A stretch of 41,510 nt of DNA from an uncultured Clostridia bacterium. GTDB taxonomy: Bacteria; Bacillota; Clostridia; Christensenellales; UBA1242. The position numbers were made by a program, and so were the translations under genes. Position 1 is the stretch's first letter, and every line of letters begins with the position of its first letter. Positions 1 through 9,431 of this stretch are shown here, piece after piece. The stretch is taken from positions 1 through 41,510 of the forward strand of contig CALWPF010000014.1 of assembly GCA_944383355.1 (NCBI GenBank). The letters are read 5' to 3'. The notes below the pieces were generated by a model, which saw nothing but the letters and a program-made list of their open reading frames with translations, was not told where the DNA came from and searched no databases.

Positions 1-105
1 TGGATCATGACTATCGCCGTCCAATTCCACCTCAAAACCGTTCCTAGACAAAATCATCAACTCGCTAGGGGTCAAATCTTTTGACCTAATTACTTTTTTC
101 TCCAT
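1..105 (-). CDS. Partial small protein, N-terminus only
   Basis: An open frame starts at the ATG at 105 and runs off the left edge of the window after 35 codons. The start follows an AGGAGT ribosome site with a normal gap. The visible residues begin MEKKVIRSKDLTPSEL and continue with acidic and polar residues. It is probably the third gene of the small minus-strand operon that begins at 676. I do not recognise a family, and too little is present to assign a role. Confidence 0.5.
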   Translation of the reverse strand, partial: MEKKVIRSKDLTPSELMILSRNGFEVELDGDSHDP

Positions 106-192
106 ATTACACTCCTATTATTTATCTACATAATTAACATAATAATCAGCAACTAATCAATACAAATATTTATCAAATATCATTTTACCAAA

Positions 193-390
193 TCATAAAC
201 CTGATAAAATTCCAGCCACCAAATCTCCAACTGCATCTACTGCATCTTTGACATCGTTCTTGACTCTTTCACTTACACTTGGTTTGGTATGACACTCTTT
301 ATTTTTCAATTTAGACTGATCCTCTACTCTATCACATTCTTCATCTTTTTTTAATAAACCACCTATAAATATTATATCTTCTTTCTTCAC
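193..390 (-). CDS. Small hypothetical protein, 65 aa
   Basis: The frame starts at a GTG codon preceded by AGGAGAGG at good spacing and encodes 65 residues. The first third is hydrophobic then acidic, the middle is Lys/Glu-rich, and the C-terminus from about residue 45 is an amphipathic Ala/Val/Gly stretch ending ILSGL. It lies 25 bases after the 416-676 gene, which suggests co-transcription from the promoter at 715-743. No known domain is recognisable. A small membrane-associated or peptide-like product is possible but unproven. Confidence 0.5.
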   Translation of the reverse strand: MKKEDIIFIGGLLKKDEECDRVEDQSKLKNKECHTKPSVSERVKNDVKDAVDAVGDLVAGILSGL

Positions 391-415
391 GATTTACCTC
401 TCCTATACCTTGACT

Positions 416-676
416 CTACGGGATCCTACCCATTTGACGCAATGCCTCTTCCTCTGCCTCGAGCTCTTCTTGCTTTTCTTTTACTAGTTTATTAAACTTT
501 TGTTCGTGATAAAATCTACCTATACACGTATTTTCAACGACATCTTCGAATATCACAAATGGATTATAATTGCCCTCTTTGGCTTTTTTGTATTCTTTTG
601 CTATGCCACCAAACAATACTCCGCCTAACAAAAATACATCTTTTTTCATGCTGTCATAATATTCCTTCTTTGTCAT
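416..676 (-). CDS. Small hypothetical protein, 86 aa
   Basis: The ATG at 676 follows AGGAGG with a short gap and sits behind a good promoter, so the gene is probably real. The protein has a short Gly/Leu/Val hydrophobic segment around residues 15-26, then a charged body, and a Lys/Glu-rich helical C-terminus (residues about 58-80) likely to form a coiled coil. It is the first gene of a three-gene operon with the 193-390 gene and the partial gene at 1-105. No family is recognised. Its position beside the secretion genes is suggestive only. Confidence 0.55.
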   Translation of the reverse strand: MTKKEYYDSMKKDVFLLGGVLFGGIAKEYKKAKEGNYNPFVIFEDVVENTCIGRFYHEQKFNKLVKEKQEELEAEEEALRQMGRIP

Positions 677-714
677 ATACCCTCCTAAAAATAATAACTT
701 TGCTTTATATAATT

Positions 715-743
715 ATTATACCACAAAATTACACAAATTTCAA
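715..743 (-). promoter_or_regulatory. Sigma-A type promoter for the small-gene operon
   Basis: On the minus strand TTGAAA is followed after 17 bases by TATAAT. This lies about 40 bases upstream of the ATG at 676. Spacing and hexamers are near consensus. Confidence 0.6.
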
Positions 744-1040
744 TAGTAATAGCCCTAAAACAAATGGTCCTCGGGTATATATTAAGCATTCTTGGTTGCC
801 AAGCAGAATTTGTGAAGTACTACTCACAATGGTAAACGCAAAAACACAAATATCCTACCAGTTATATTACTATATTACCACATTAACTCAGTTAATTATA
901 ACAACTGATTGTTTAGATAAACATTTTACAAAATGATTATTAAAAGTTCTTTGCACTATCTTTTTTGCTAATTTCAAATTTTAATAATGTTTGTATATTA
1001 TTTAATAACCATTGCTTTTTACTTGCTATTAACAGCAAAA
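744..1040. other. Intergenic, nothing recognised
   Basis: This AT-rich stretch separates the small-gene operon from the virB4 terminator. A plus-strand frame crosses it and the 416-676 gene, but it has no ribosome site and shows no protein family. I see no RNA gene or repeat here. Confidence 0.5.
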
Positions 1041-1077
1041 ACAAAAAACAAGTCAGTATACGCTGACTTGTTTTTAT
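1041..1077 (-). terminator. Bidirectional intrinsic terminator after virB4
   Basis: A perfect 10-bp stem (47-56 paired with 63-72 of the 1000s) with a six-base loop is flanked by A-runs on one side and T-runs on the other. It works on paper in both directions. On the minus strand it follows the virB4 stop by about 65 bases. Confidence 0.75.
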
Positions 1078-1141
1078 TACCATTTTGTCACCAATAGGTA
1101 AATTATATAAAATTACAAAACACAACTGTAATAAATATATT

Positions 1142-3778
1142 TTACCTACTCTGTAGATTAGCCATTGCCTTGATAGCTTCGTTTGCCTCAATCATAAATG
1201 TGGTACGAGAATATGGACTCGCTATAAAGAAACATTGACCACGACCAGCTGTAACTATTGCATCTTGCTCATCTTGGTTAATACCACCGGCGTTACGATA
1301 TAGATTAACCAAGTCTGTCATATCATTTGGTGCTAGAGAGAATATCATTGAGTACTGACTGGCATTAATTACGGCACTCGCCTGACGCTCAATCTCAACA
1401 CTACCAACAAAGTCCTTTATATTCTGTGTAATAACTATCTGCATACCCTCATACTTACGAATACGCTTAGCCATCTGTGCCATAAAGTCCAGCGCTATAG
1501 GGAATTTTGGATTGATAAACAAGTGTGCCTCATCGACAGTAACTATTATCTTACGGTGAGTATCATATTTAGTATTAAAGTCTTTATTCTTACTAATCTC
1601 ATTATCCAAATACTTAAATACAAGCAACATTTGCGCATTTGCTATGGTCATGTTACGGTTTGCCATCAATGATTGGAAGTTAAAACAAATAAAATTCTCT
1701 TTTGTCTCTATACTTGTAGGTCCATTCCATAGATTGGAGTTTCGTCCACCAGATGCAAACTTTTGCACATATGTCTGCAATATCTGCAAGTTTCTACTAA
1801 GATAAGGGTCAGTTTGATTCTTTGCTTTTTCATTTATCAAAGCATATACATCATCAAAAATAGGATAATCTGTAGGTTTTAATTTACTGAGGTCTGTTTT
1901 ATTGTTTATACCTTTTCGTGCATATACCTCTACCAGCAATGAGTTGAGTATCTCAAAAGCATCTCCCCCCATACCCTCAAATATTACATGGAAAAACTCT
2001 TCCAAAAACTGTAAGTGCATCGAATATGAGTCTCCACCACCACCCTCATCAGCACTCAATGTGGTATATATGTGGAAAGGATTCATTATACCATTTGATG
2101 ATGAACCTACATCAATAAACTTTCCTTGTAGGTTGTGAGCAAGGTCAGTATACTCATTCTCAGGGTCAAGTATAAATATACGAGAGTTGTCCGCAGCAAG
2201 ATTTGCTAATAGCGTTTTTGTAGCATATGACTTACCACTACCAGACTTACCTATGACAATCATATTTGAGTTTACCCTCTCGTTGTTACGCTGGAAAAAG
2301 TCTATAAATACAGGATACTTATTGTACCCAACATAAAACCCCTCTTCGTCTTGCAAACTACTACTAATAAACGGGAAAGAGCATGCTATACCAGAGGTCT
2401 GTATCTGACGTAGAGCATCGTTGGTAATATCTCTCTTACTGATGTTTTGCGAAACAAATGCTGTGGCTTGTCTACCAAACATCTCACTATACTTAAAACC
2501 ATTTTGGCGCAATACACTACGCACCTCTTTTTTGCTACCCTCCTCACACATTAGGTGGATATGCACATCAAATAGGTCCTCATTACCAATTTTGATATCT
2601 GCTAGCAAAGATTGCAGTGTCTCATGCTGAGTACGCAAATCAAGTTGTTTACTAGAGCGGAATACACTATTCATACGTCCCTCAAGCTCTACTATAGAGC
2701 GGTCAATAGTCTTTTCACTCTTTTCTTTGTTGAGTGGGGTTAGATTGATAACAACTTTTGTTGCATCTATATCAAATAGAGGGAATGCCCAAGCATTAGG
2801 CACATTCAGTGGATAATCAGTTATTGCAAAATTCCTATATTGCTTACCATCTATCACTGTTCGGGCCACCTTGAATACTACCTGCTCCGGCATAGTCCAA
2901 TTGACAAATTCTGCCATACTCATAGTAGATAGGTCACTCTCCTCTAGGTCCTGCCCAAATTGAGCCTTGAGAAAAACAGCAATCTCAGGGTTGCGCAACC
3001 TACGTGCTACCATAGGTACTACCCCTCTAGAAAAAGTAGTAATCATACCATTTAATGTAGTAGCAATAGCCTCTCTATCTGTATCGTATATTACTATATA
3101 AAAGTGGTCTTTGTAGATCTTATCCATTGTCTCAAAAGAACGCAAGTGTTGCATTCTAGACTCAAACATAGTATACCTTGCCTCAGCCTCAGCTTGCGTC
3201 ATTTCTTTGTTGTTTACCATTTCTAGAATAGAGTCATATTTCCTATCTTCGTTGTAGATATAATTCTCTAGTACTAGAGGCTTGGATATCTTGATAATAC
3301 TCGCCTGCTGACCTACAGATATAGCCTTGAGCGCACTACTAAATGTATGGATAATTTGCTCCTGCTTCTCCTCGTTCAACAACCCAAACTCAACAGGTCT
3401 TATCTCCAACACTCCTGCATAATAATCTTTGATATCAATCAAATCATTTTTGATATCCACATACGGTATCAACTCAGTAATAGGCTTGTGCTTGCGCTTG
3501 GTATTTTTACTAAACTTCTTTGGGTCACCAAAAAATTTAAATAAATCTCCCAATATAGCAAACAAGCGTTTGCCGTCAGCCAAAGGTAAATATAGACATA
3601 TACATATGGCTAACCATGACATGGATAAAAATACCTTGATATAATCAGGGAAACCTGTCATAAATATCATCAAAAGCAATATACCTATTGCAATAAAGGC
3701 AAACAGTATATCACCCACAGTGATACCCTTGTAAAACTCCATTTTTACCTTGGTTTTTCTAGGTATGTAATTACTCAC
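1142..3778 (-). CDS. VirB4/TraE-family type IV secretion ATPase with PrgI-like N-terminus
   Basis: This 878-residue protein is the energising ATPase of a type IV secretion machine, acting at the inner face of the membrane. The first about 90 residues form a PrgI-like domain with two hydrophobic helices. The VirB4 body follows, with Walker A GKSGSGKS near residue 508 and Walker B IIVTVDEAH near 743. I chose the GTG at 3778 because AGGAGT sits six bases before it; the frame opens further upstream at a TTG at 3802, but that codon lies before the ribosome site. It is transcribed alone, with a terminator downstream, yet shares the cluster with VirB6-, VirB2- and VirD4-like genes. The family call is firm. 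Whether it drives DNA transfer or protein export is not visible. Confidence 0.93.
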   Translation of the reverse strand: MSNYIPRKTKVKMEFYKGITVGDILFAFIAIGILLLMIFMTGFPDYIKVFLSMSWLAICICLYLPLADGKRLFAILGDLFKFFGDPKKFSKNTKRKHKPITELIPYVDIKNDLIDIKDYYAGVLEIRPVEFGLLNEEKQEQIIHTFSSALKAISVGQQASIIKISKPLVLENYIYNEDRKYDSILEMVNNKEMTQAEAEARYTMFESRMQHLRSFETMDKIYKDHFYIVIYDTDREAIATTLNGMITTFSRGVVPMVARRLRNPEIAVFLKAQFGQDLEESDLSTMSMAEFVNWTMPEQVVFKVARTVIDGKQYRNFAITDYPLNVPNAWAFPLFDIDATKVVINLTPLNKEKSEKTIDRSIVELEGRMNSVFRSSKQLDLRTQHETLQSLLADIKIGNEDLFDVHIHLMCEEGSKKEVRSVLRQNGFKYSEMFGRQATAFVSQNISKRDITNDALRQIQTSGIACSFPFISSSLQDEEGFYVGYNKYPVFIDFFQRNNERVNSNMIVIGKSGSGKSYATKTLLANLAADNSRIFILDPENEYTDLAHNLQGKFIDVGSSSNGIMNPFHIYTTLSADEGGGGDSYSMHLQFLEEFFHVIFEGMGGDAFEILNSLLVEVYARKGINNKTDLSKLKPTDYPIFDDVYALINEKAKNQTDPYLSRNLQILQTYVQKFASGGRNSNLWNGPTSIETKENFICFNFQSLMANRNMTIANAQMLLVFKYLDNEISKNKDFNTKYDTHRKIIVTVDEAHLFINPKFPIALDFMAQMAKRIRKYEGMQIVITQNIKDFVGSVEIERQASAVINASQYSMIFSLAPNDMTDLVNLYRNAGGINQDEQDAIVTAGRGQCFFIASPYSRTTFMIEANEAIKAMANLQSR

Positions 3779-3795
3779 TATCTCACTCCTATTGT

Positions 3796-3809
3796 GTGTC
3801 AATTGACAC
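3796..3809. promoter_or_regulatory. 14-bp perfect palindrome in the virB4 leader
   Basis: GTGTCAATTGACAC is a perfect dyad located 18 bases upstream of the virB4 GTG and just before its ribosome site. A TATAAT lies about 25 bases further upstream on the minus strand. The position suits an operator for a dimeric repressor, but no cognate regulator is identified. Confidence 0.35.
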
Positions 3810-4034
3810 TATTACTTAGTAGTTATTATATACCAATTTTTTGCAAAAACAAAATAAAAATTAGCACAATTTTAATATTTTAGTAATTTTATGTAACATT
3901 AGTAATTAAAAAACTTACACACTATTCAAATCAAAATATCACAAAAGAATACAAACAAAAAACTCAAACTTTTTGCTTTACATTCTATTGAATCAAATAT
4001 GGTTACACCTGAGCCTCTAAGCAGCTAGATTTAA

Positions 4035-4064
4035 TAAACAAAAAGATGGCTCACGCCATCAATT
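4035..4064 (-). terminator. Intrinsic terminator after the virB6-like gene
   Basis: On the minus strand the stem GATGGC/GCCATC with a four-base loop is followed by TTTTTG. It starts about 20 bases past the stop at 4083. Confidence 0.75.
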
Positions 4065-4082
4065 TTGTATAAAAAATATCCA

Positions 4083-6407
4083 TTATTTTTTGCCATAGTC
4101 TTTTGCAATTTTTTCCAATTGAATCTGCAAATCTCTTGCTGTCTTTTCAAATCTTGCAGCATCAGTCGCATCCATTGCATTTTTAGCCTGACTAGCAAGA
4201 TTGGTAATCTGGACGTGGATATCTTGAGCGATTTTGACACTATTGTCTAGTTCGTCGACTCTCCTCTGTCTCTCCGCATCAGCAGCAACAAGTTGAGCAT
4301 TACGCTCAGCATCTGTTATCCTACCAGCAGCATAATCAGCATTTATCCTAGCTTCCTCCAGTCTAAAGTCACTATTAATCTTGGCACGTATATCCCCTTC
4401 GTGATCTATAATAAATTGCGCATCTGGAGATAACTTAGCTCTAACTTTTTTGTCTATTGTAGCCTCAGCAATATTCTTGCGTGCAGTATCCTCTGCCTCG
4501 AGCTCTTTTTGTTTGTCTTTTGCTTTTTTGGCTTTTTCAGCATCCTTGTGCCACTTGATGTAAGCAGTATCATCAAATGTATCTCCCATCAGGGCGTACA
4601 ATGGGTTAGCATTTTTATCATCAGCATCTTTCATACGCTTACGAATACCACCAGTAACTGTGTCGTCCAATTTATGAAATTCTTTGTTTAGGTCAAGTTT
4701 ACCTGGACCTTGTTTCAAACTCCTGCCCTCTCTTGCCAAACGTTCAGATACGTCAATATCGCCACGAGCAGTATGTACTTTTCCTGTTTTCAATATTTCT
4801 TGAGCTTTTTTTCTGGCTTCACGATTTTGTTTAGAGAATGCACTCTGATTCTCGTCATACCCAGTAGCACCCTTCCAATCTTTAGCCAGTTGCTGTGCTG
4901 TCATTTTGTTCCTACCAGCAGTGGCACCTTTTCTCCCTGCCCATGCGGCAGTCTTGGCACCCATTCTGGCAGTTACTGCTCCAGCAGTAGCAATCTTACC
5001 ACCGAGTTCCTTTGTGGCATCTTTCTTTGACTCACCATCTTTTAGCGCATCATTACTACCTATCAGCTCGCTGATTAGCGAACTAAAGTCTTTTACTGAG
5101 ATCAAACCTACTATGATAAACAACACTTGCACTATAGCATTAAAGAGGTCATTTAGCCCCACTCCAGGCTGGAATATATTAATTTGTTGTACATATGTCA
5201 GGATCATAAATAGCAAATTTAGACCAATTACAGGACCATAGGCAGATAATGTCCTCTTGACAAATGCATCTCGCCATTTTTGATACCTAGCACCATCGTC
5301 CAATGGCATAGTTGCTACAAATGCAGGAGATACTACAAATAGGATAGACAATTCAAAGATTCGCTGTATTACACCTATAATCAATGTCAACAGTAACATT
5401 GCCACCATAAATGAGCCTAGATACCCTATCAAATAGTTGTAACCTAGCAAATCATAATAATAATAAACCAGAGATATATTTGTTATTGAGAAAGTATCAA
5501 AATTTATATAATTATGCCAGAATATAGCATAACCTTGCATATGATCTCTCTCCAAATCATCTAGAGTAATGGTAGCAAAATTACTATCATTAGTAATAGT
5601 CAATGTCACAGTATATTCGCCAGTGCTCTCATCGTAGGATAGTACTGCACCATTACTGAGATTGGCAGATGTCGTGGCAGTAGTACTCCTAGGCTCCAAC
5701 GTAGAGCGAAAGGCAGCATCTATAGCATTAGCAACATCAGCTTGAGTAGATGTACTAGTGATGCCTGGCACCAATCCACTATTTTTTACTTTCTCCGCAA
5801 AGCTACTACTAGACCTCGCTCTATTACAGTCATAAGATGCTGCGGAGAAAATTTGGTTAGCCATAGATGATGCATTCCTACTAGTGGCACTATCAAAAGT
5901 CTGCAAGAATACATTAGCAATGTATACACCAAAAATACACACAACTGGTACCAATGCAAAATATAAGATAGACTTGAGCGCTCTACCAAATACAGGACCC
6001 TTTGCATTACTCTTTGACAAATCCATCTCGGTCTTGAGTACGGCAATCACTGTAGTAACAAATAACAAGAATATAGCAGCGACCAATACGGACCAAAATA
6101 CTGCCATTACCGTCTCGCTAGTAAGCAACGCATATACAATATCACCTGAATATTCGGTATTATCTATATAATATGTGCCTAGACCCGCTATACTACGGAA
6201 AAGTGACTCTACACAGTTGATTACATAAAAGAAACCCTGTTGGAGACCATATAGTATGAAACTAATTGCATATTGTAATGCAGTAATAATAATGTTTGGT
6301 ATAGATATGATGTAGTTGTACAACGTAACAAAAGCATCGATCAAATCACTAATACCAGGGATACGAATACCCAATATACTAGTGCTTATACTACCCATAC
6401 CAGTCAT
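4083..6407 (-). CDS. VirB6/TrbL-like polytopic type IV secretion channel protein
   Basis: A 774-residue membrane protein of the VirB6/TrbL type, expected to form part of the translocation channel. Hydrophobic helices occur at about residues 22-65, 98-125 and 145-168. A Ser/Thr/Asn-rich presumably extracytoplasmic loop covers about 172-300, and four or five further helices follow to about residue 450. The last 300 residues are hydrophilic and charged, rich in Ala, Lys, Glu and Asp with coiled-coil character, and contain no Cys. The ATG follows AGGAGG. Its own promoter (6463-6491) and terminator make it monocistronic. The family call rests on topology and neighbours rather than a catalytic motif. 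The tail is longer than I expect for the family. Confidence 0.8.
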   Translation of the reverse strand: MTGMGSISTSILGIRIPGISDLIDAFVTLYNYIISIPNIIITALQYAISFILYGLQQGFFYVINCVESLFRSIAGLGTYYIDNTEYSGDIVYALLTSETVMAVFWSVLVAAIFLLFVTTVIAVLKTEMDLSKSNAKGPVFGRALKSILYFALVPVVCIFGVYIANVFLQTFDSATSRNASSMANQIFSAASYDCNRARSSSSFAEKVKNSGLVPGITSTSTQADVANAIDAAFRSTLEPRSTTATTSANLSNGAVLSYDESTGEYTVTLTITNDSNFATITLDDLERDHMQGYAIFWHNYINFDTFSITNISLVYYYYDLLGYNYLIGYLGSFMVAMLLLTLIIGVIQRIFELSILFVVSPAFVATMPLDDGARYQKWRDAFVKRTLSAYGPVIGLNLLFMILTYVQQINIFQPGVGLNDLFNAIVQVLFIIVGLISVKDFSSLISELIGSNDALKDGESKKDATKELGGKIATAGAVTARMGAKTAAWAGRKGATAGRNKMTAQQLAKDWKGATGYDENQSAFSKQNREARKKAQEILKTGKVHTARGDIDVSERLAREGRSLKQGPGKLDLNKEFHKLDDTVTGGIRKRMKDADDKNANPLYALMGDTFDDTAYIKWHKDAEKAKKAKDKQKELEAEDTARKNIAEATIDKKVRAKLSPDAQFIIDHEGDIRAKINSDFRLEEARINADYAAGRITDAERNAQLVAADAERQRRVDELDNSVKIAQDIHVQITNLASQAKNAMDATDAARFEKTARDLQIQLEKIAKDYGKK

Positions 6408-6462
6408 CTTAGCCTCCTAATATAATCTAAACAGAGTCTGCATTTAGTAAATATTTTGTCTA

Positions 6463-6491
6463 ATTGTAGCAAATTTAAATCACAAAGTAAA
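6463..6491 (-). promoter_or_regulatory. Promoter of the virB6-like gene
   Basis: TTTACT, a 17-base spacer and TACAAT read on the minus strand, about 55 bases upstream of the ATG at 6407. The spacer ends in TTGC, giving a partial extended -10. The remaining sequence up to 6718 is AT-rich with no gene. Confidence 0.5.
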
Positions 6492-6718
6492 CAATTTTTT
6501 ACAAAAAGTTAAATAGTTTTATAATTTTCGCTAAAAATACAATTTTTTGCTAATATCTTGTAATCACTAAAAAATACAAAATTTAGCCATTTTTATTTAT
6601 AAAAAACTGCCCCCCAAATTACCTCTTTTACTAAATGCGTAAAAAAATCATAAATTGATTATCTATTCGTTCAAAAAAATTGCAAACCATAATGTGTATT
6701 TAATTTATCAATTCATGA

Positions 6719-6747
6719 CAAAAAAGAGTGTCCAAAAAACACTCATT
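6719..6747 (-). terminator. Intrinsic terminator after the lipoprotein gene
   Basis: GAGTGT pairs with ACACTC across an eight-base loop and is followed by six T on the minus strand. It closes the pilin-lipoprotein transcription unit, about 90 bases beyond the stop at 6835. Confidence 0.7.
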
Positions 6748-6834
6748 TAGGATATTTTTTCAAAATATTTACACTGTTAAAGATACAGATGTTGTACATA
6801 AATTAAAAAATAATCAGTACAATACTAATATAAA

Positions 6835-8724
6835 CTAAATACTTTCCTCCTCATCTGTACCAGACATCAAATCTATTACCTCTATCAAAAACTTGAATCT
6901 ATAATCAGGGTTACTGCTAGAGGAAGAATGTTGCACATCAAACACAATTTCCAAAAAATCATTCTCAGTATTACCACATACCAGCAAGTGTGACAAATCC
7001 GCTGTAGTATCACCTTTTGAGACATTGGTAGGACCACTGACATAGTCACTATATATCGGTAACTTGTAGCCCATTAGAGCATAGTATTCACCAGCATCTG
7101 CTAGCAAGTCTACGTTCACAGTGGATACACCCTCACTCATTAGTTGCTCAAGGTCAGCTGGTAAATCCTCAGTGTCATCAGGCAGATGCTCTGCCAAGAC
7201 AGTAGGAATCTCCCACGACTGTTGATTAGCCACTAGTGAGTTGTAATCCACATCAGACTCACTACCGTCCTCGCCCTCCGGTATATCACCAGCCCAACTA
7301 AAGTTTTGGTTAGGGTCAGTATGCATTGTACCTAGATAATGAGTATAAATTGTACCATTTTTGTTTATGCGTATATAAAGGTCAATCTCTAATGCTTGTA
7401 CACTATCTATAGATACACTCAAAAACCAAGGTAAACTATTTTCCCTACTATACAAGATTACACTCTGATACTCTTGATAATCCATATTGGTGAGACGGTC
7501 TGGCTCTGTCCCATCACTTTGCATGCCTGGGTCAAAAAATTGCACTGAATCAATGTCCATGATTTCCCTACGGTCATAGGTAGGAACCTCACCCATATTC
7601 ATACCTGCAGTACTATATATCTCTGCCACTATTCTACTCACTACAGCGTCATAATCATACTTATATAATGTACTGGATAATATTGTGTCATCATATTCTC
7701 CATCACCATTCAAGTCTATAGTAGCAGTACCGAGCAGCAAATCACCACCACTATCATATTCCCAACTAAATCGCTCATGCAATGTGAGATCAGCATACTC
7801 TCTCGACATTGCACTATAACCTATTATCTCAGACTCAATGAGACTAACAACTCTCAATTGATTAGTGGTGCTACAGTCAATACCCAACCCTGTCATTTGA
7901 TTGGCGTAACTCATAATTAACTCAGTTACAGCATCACTAGACATAGAGTTGTAGGTGGACAAGGTAGTACCCACCAGCCCCAAGTTGAGTTCCATCAATC
8001 TTAGTTGCAAATATGGTACAAATTTTGTCATATACTGATTTTTGTAATCTGCGTCAGCTAAATGTCCGCTACCCAAACTACATGTCCATGCATTTTCCTC
8101 ATTATATGCAGGAACAAATTGGTAATCCAAGCCATCAGCGTCTACTGCTACGCCATCAATACTACGCTCTATAGCTCCAGCATTAGTATGTAAAATATCC
8201 ACATTTACTACAGTTGGTGATTTTGCATCAGACACAAAAGTCAACCCATAATTACCAGCAGGCAAATAACTCTCATCAGCATATATGTTGAGAGTATAAG
8301 ACCAGTTGTCTACAGTATCTACACCATATTCACCTATCAACTGATATATGATATATCCACTGATAACATAATATTGATTAGCTATAGCAACATTCATGTA
8401 TTCCCTATCTGTCCCCAGTTGTTGATTGGACACATTGCTATAATAATCTTGTGTATAAGGCTTGTACACAGCTCTTGCACCATAATACAACTCCTGGTAA
8501 CCACTAAAGTAATCCTCAGAGTATATATCTTCGCTACCCGAAGTGTCTGGTAAAGGCAGAGAGCCATCACCCTTATTGGAATCATCATTTGAATTTACTC
8601 TATCATCATTACCCGTGCCAGGATCCGAGCCAGACCCAGTAGGAAATACAGTACACCCAGCAAAACAAAAAAAGAGGCAGGCAAAGGTGAAAAACATTCC
8701 AAAAAATTTGGCGATCTTATTCAT
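6835..8724 (-). CDS. Large lipoprotein in the type IV secretion cluster
   Basis: This 629-residue protein has a lipoprotein signal: Lys near the start, a Phe/Leu-rich core, and a lipobox FAGC with the acylated Cys at residue 24. A Gly/Ser/Asp-rich linker to about residue 60 would space the rest from the membrane. The body is acidic, Tyr-, Ser- and Asp-rich and looks beta-rich. It would be processed by Lgt, which is encoded at 21459-22553. The start follows GAGGAGGT. It lies 59 bases after the pilin-like gene, so the two are probably one operon. I do not recognise a domain. A surface-exposed structural or adhesive part of the secretion apparatus is a reasonable guess from context only. Confidence 0.8.
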   Translation of the reverse strand: MNKIAKFFGMFFTFACLFFCFAGCTVFPTGSGSDPGTGNDDRVNSNDDSNKGDGSLPLPDTSGSEDIYSEDYFSGYQELYYGARAVYKPYTQDYYSNVSNQQLGTDREYMNVAIANQYYVISGYIIYQLIGEYGVDTVDNWSYTLNIYADESYLPAGNYGLTFVSDAKSPTVVNVDILHTNAGAIERSIDGVAVDADGLDYQFVPAYNEENAWTCSLGSGHLADADYKNQYMTKFVPYLQLRLMELNLGLVGTTLSTYNSMSSDAVTELIMSYANQMTGLGIDCSTTNQLRVVSLIESEIIGYSAMSREYADLTLHERFSWEYDSGGDLLLGTATIDLNGDGEYDDTILSSTLYKYDYDAVVSRIVAEIYSTAGMNMGEVPTYDRREIMDIDSVQFFDPGMQSDGTEPDRLTNMDYQEYQSVILYSRENSLPWFLSVSIDSVQALEIDLYIRINKNGTIYTHYLGTMHTDPNQNFSWAGDIPEGEDGSESDVDYNSLVANQQSWEIPTVLAEHLPDDTEDLPADLEQLMSEGVSTVNVDLLADAGEYYALMGYKLPIYSDYVSGPTNVSKGDTTADLSHLLVCGNTENDFLEIVFDVQHSSSSSNPDYRFKFLIEVIDLMSGTDEEESI

Positions 8725-8783
8725 CTCTTTACCTCCTCTATAGGAGTAAACAAACTCTCCCTTTTGTTATTTTAAATCACAGA

Positions 8784-9191
8784 TTATGGCTGTCCGTCAG
8801 TCCCCTGATTACCGCCACTTGGATTAGTAACGTCTACATTTTCTCCAATGTTTAACCACTCTGGCAAGTAAGCACAGAACAACTTGAGCAACAGAATCAA
8901 TGCGATAATACTGACTAAACCTATAATAGCGTTAATCATACGCTTTTTTGCCTCTTGCTGTTTGTCAGCCGAATCCGCCCTAGCTAGATTAACACCCAAA
9001 ATAACAGCATATATGGTACCTGCTGTACCTACCAAAATTAGCAACGGATACAATATAGTATCAATAGCATCTGTAACCTGTAGTACCCAACTCCACTCGC
9101 TATTCTCCAAGTCAGACTCGTCAACCAACTTTGGAGTACCTGAGATAATCTGCATCACAGCGTTAGCAGCATTAAAAAGCAGCATACTCAT
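8784..9191 (-). CDS. VirB2/TrbC-like pilin-type membrane protein
   Basis: A 135-residue protein with two hydrophobic helices at about residues 43-66 and 86-109. They are joined by a short charged loop, ARADSADKQQEAKKR, which is typical of pilin-type subunits of Gram-positive type IV secretion clusters. The C-terminus is Gly/Asn-rich. The start has GGAGG ten bases upstream; a second ATG two codons later is also usable. It is the first gene of an operon with the lipoprotein and faces virD4 divergently. Identification as VirB2-like rests on size, topology and context, as the family has weak sequence identity. Confidence 0.75.
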   Translation of the reverse strand: MSMLLFNAANAVMQIISGTPKLVDESDLENSEWSWVLQVTDAIDTILYPLLILVGTAGTIYAVILGVNLARADSADKQQEAKKRMINAIIGLVSIIALILLLKLFCAYLPEWLNIGENVDVTNPSGGNQGTDGQP

Positions 9192-9320
9192 AAATCAAAT
9201 ACCTCCATATTTTATTTGATTTTAAAATTATGTTTTGTCAAATGCGCCTTTTTATGCATCATTTGTGCAACCAAATTGGCGGACAAACACAAATTTATGT
9301 AAATATATTAGCAAATAAAT

Positions 9321-9349
9321 TTGACAAAAGCAAACTAATTAGATACAAT
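9321..9349 (+). promoter_or_regulatory. Distal promoter of virD4
   Basis: TTGACA, 17 bases, TACAAT. The -35 lies inside an 11-bp sequence (9319-9329) that recurs inverted at 9233-9243. In the inverted copy a TTGACA points toward the pilin operon, with a weak TCAAAT 17 bases on. The divergent region may therefore be symmetric, one promoter face for each unit. Confidence 0.55.
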
Positions 9350-9380
9350 TTTTAAGAAATTTTTGATTTTTTTTGATATT

Positions 9381-9409
9381 TTGCAAAAAATATGAAAAAT
9401 TTGTATAAT
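9381..9409 (+). promoter_or_regulatory. Proximal promoter of virD4
   Basis: TTGCAA, 17 bases, TATAAT, ending 22 bases before the ATG at 9432. It would give a short leader containing the GGAGG site. With the distal promoter, virD4 seems to have two start points. Confidence 0.55.
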
Positions 9410-9431
9410 CTACTAAAAATGGAGGTTATGT

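Noticed and set aside
559..936. 125-aa plus-strand frame
   Set aside because: It runs antisense through the 416-676 gene and its promoter, has no ribosome site and an improbable composition.
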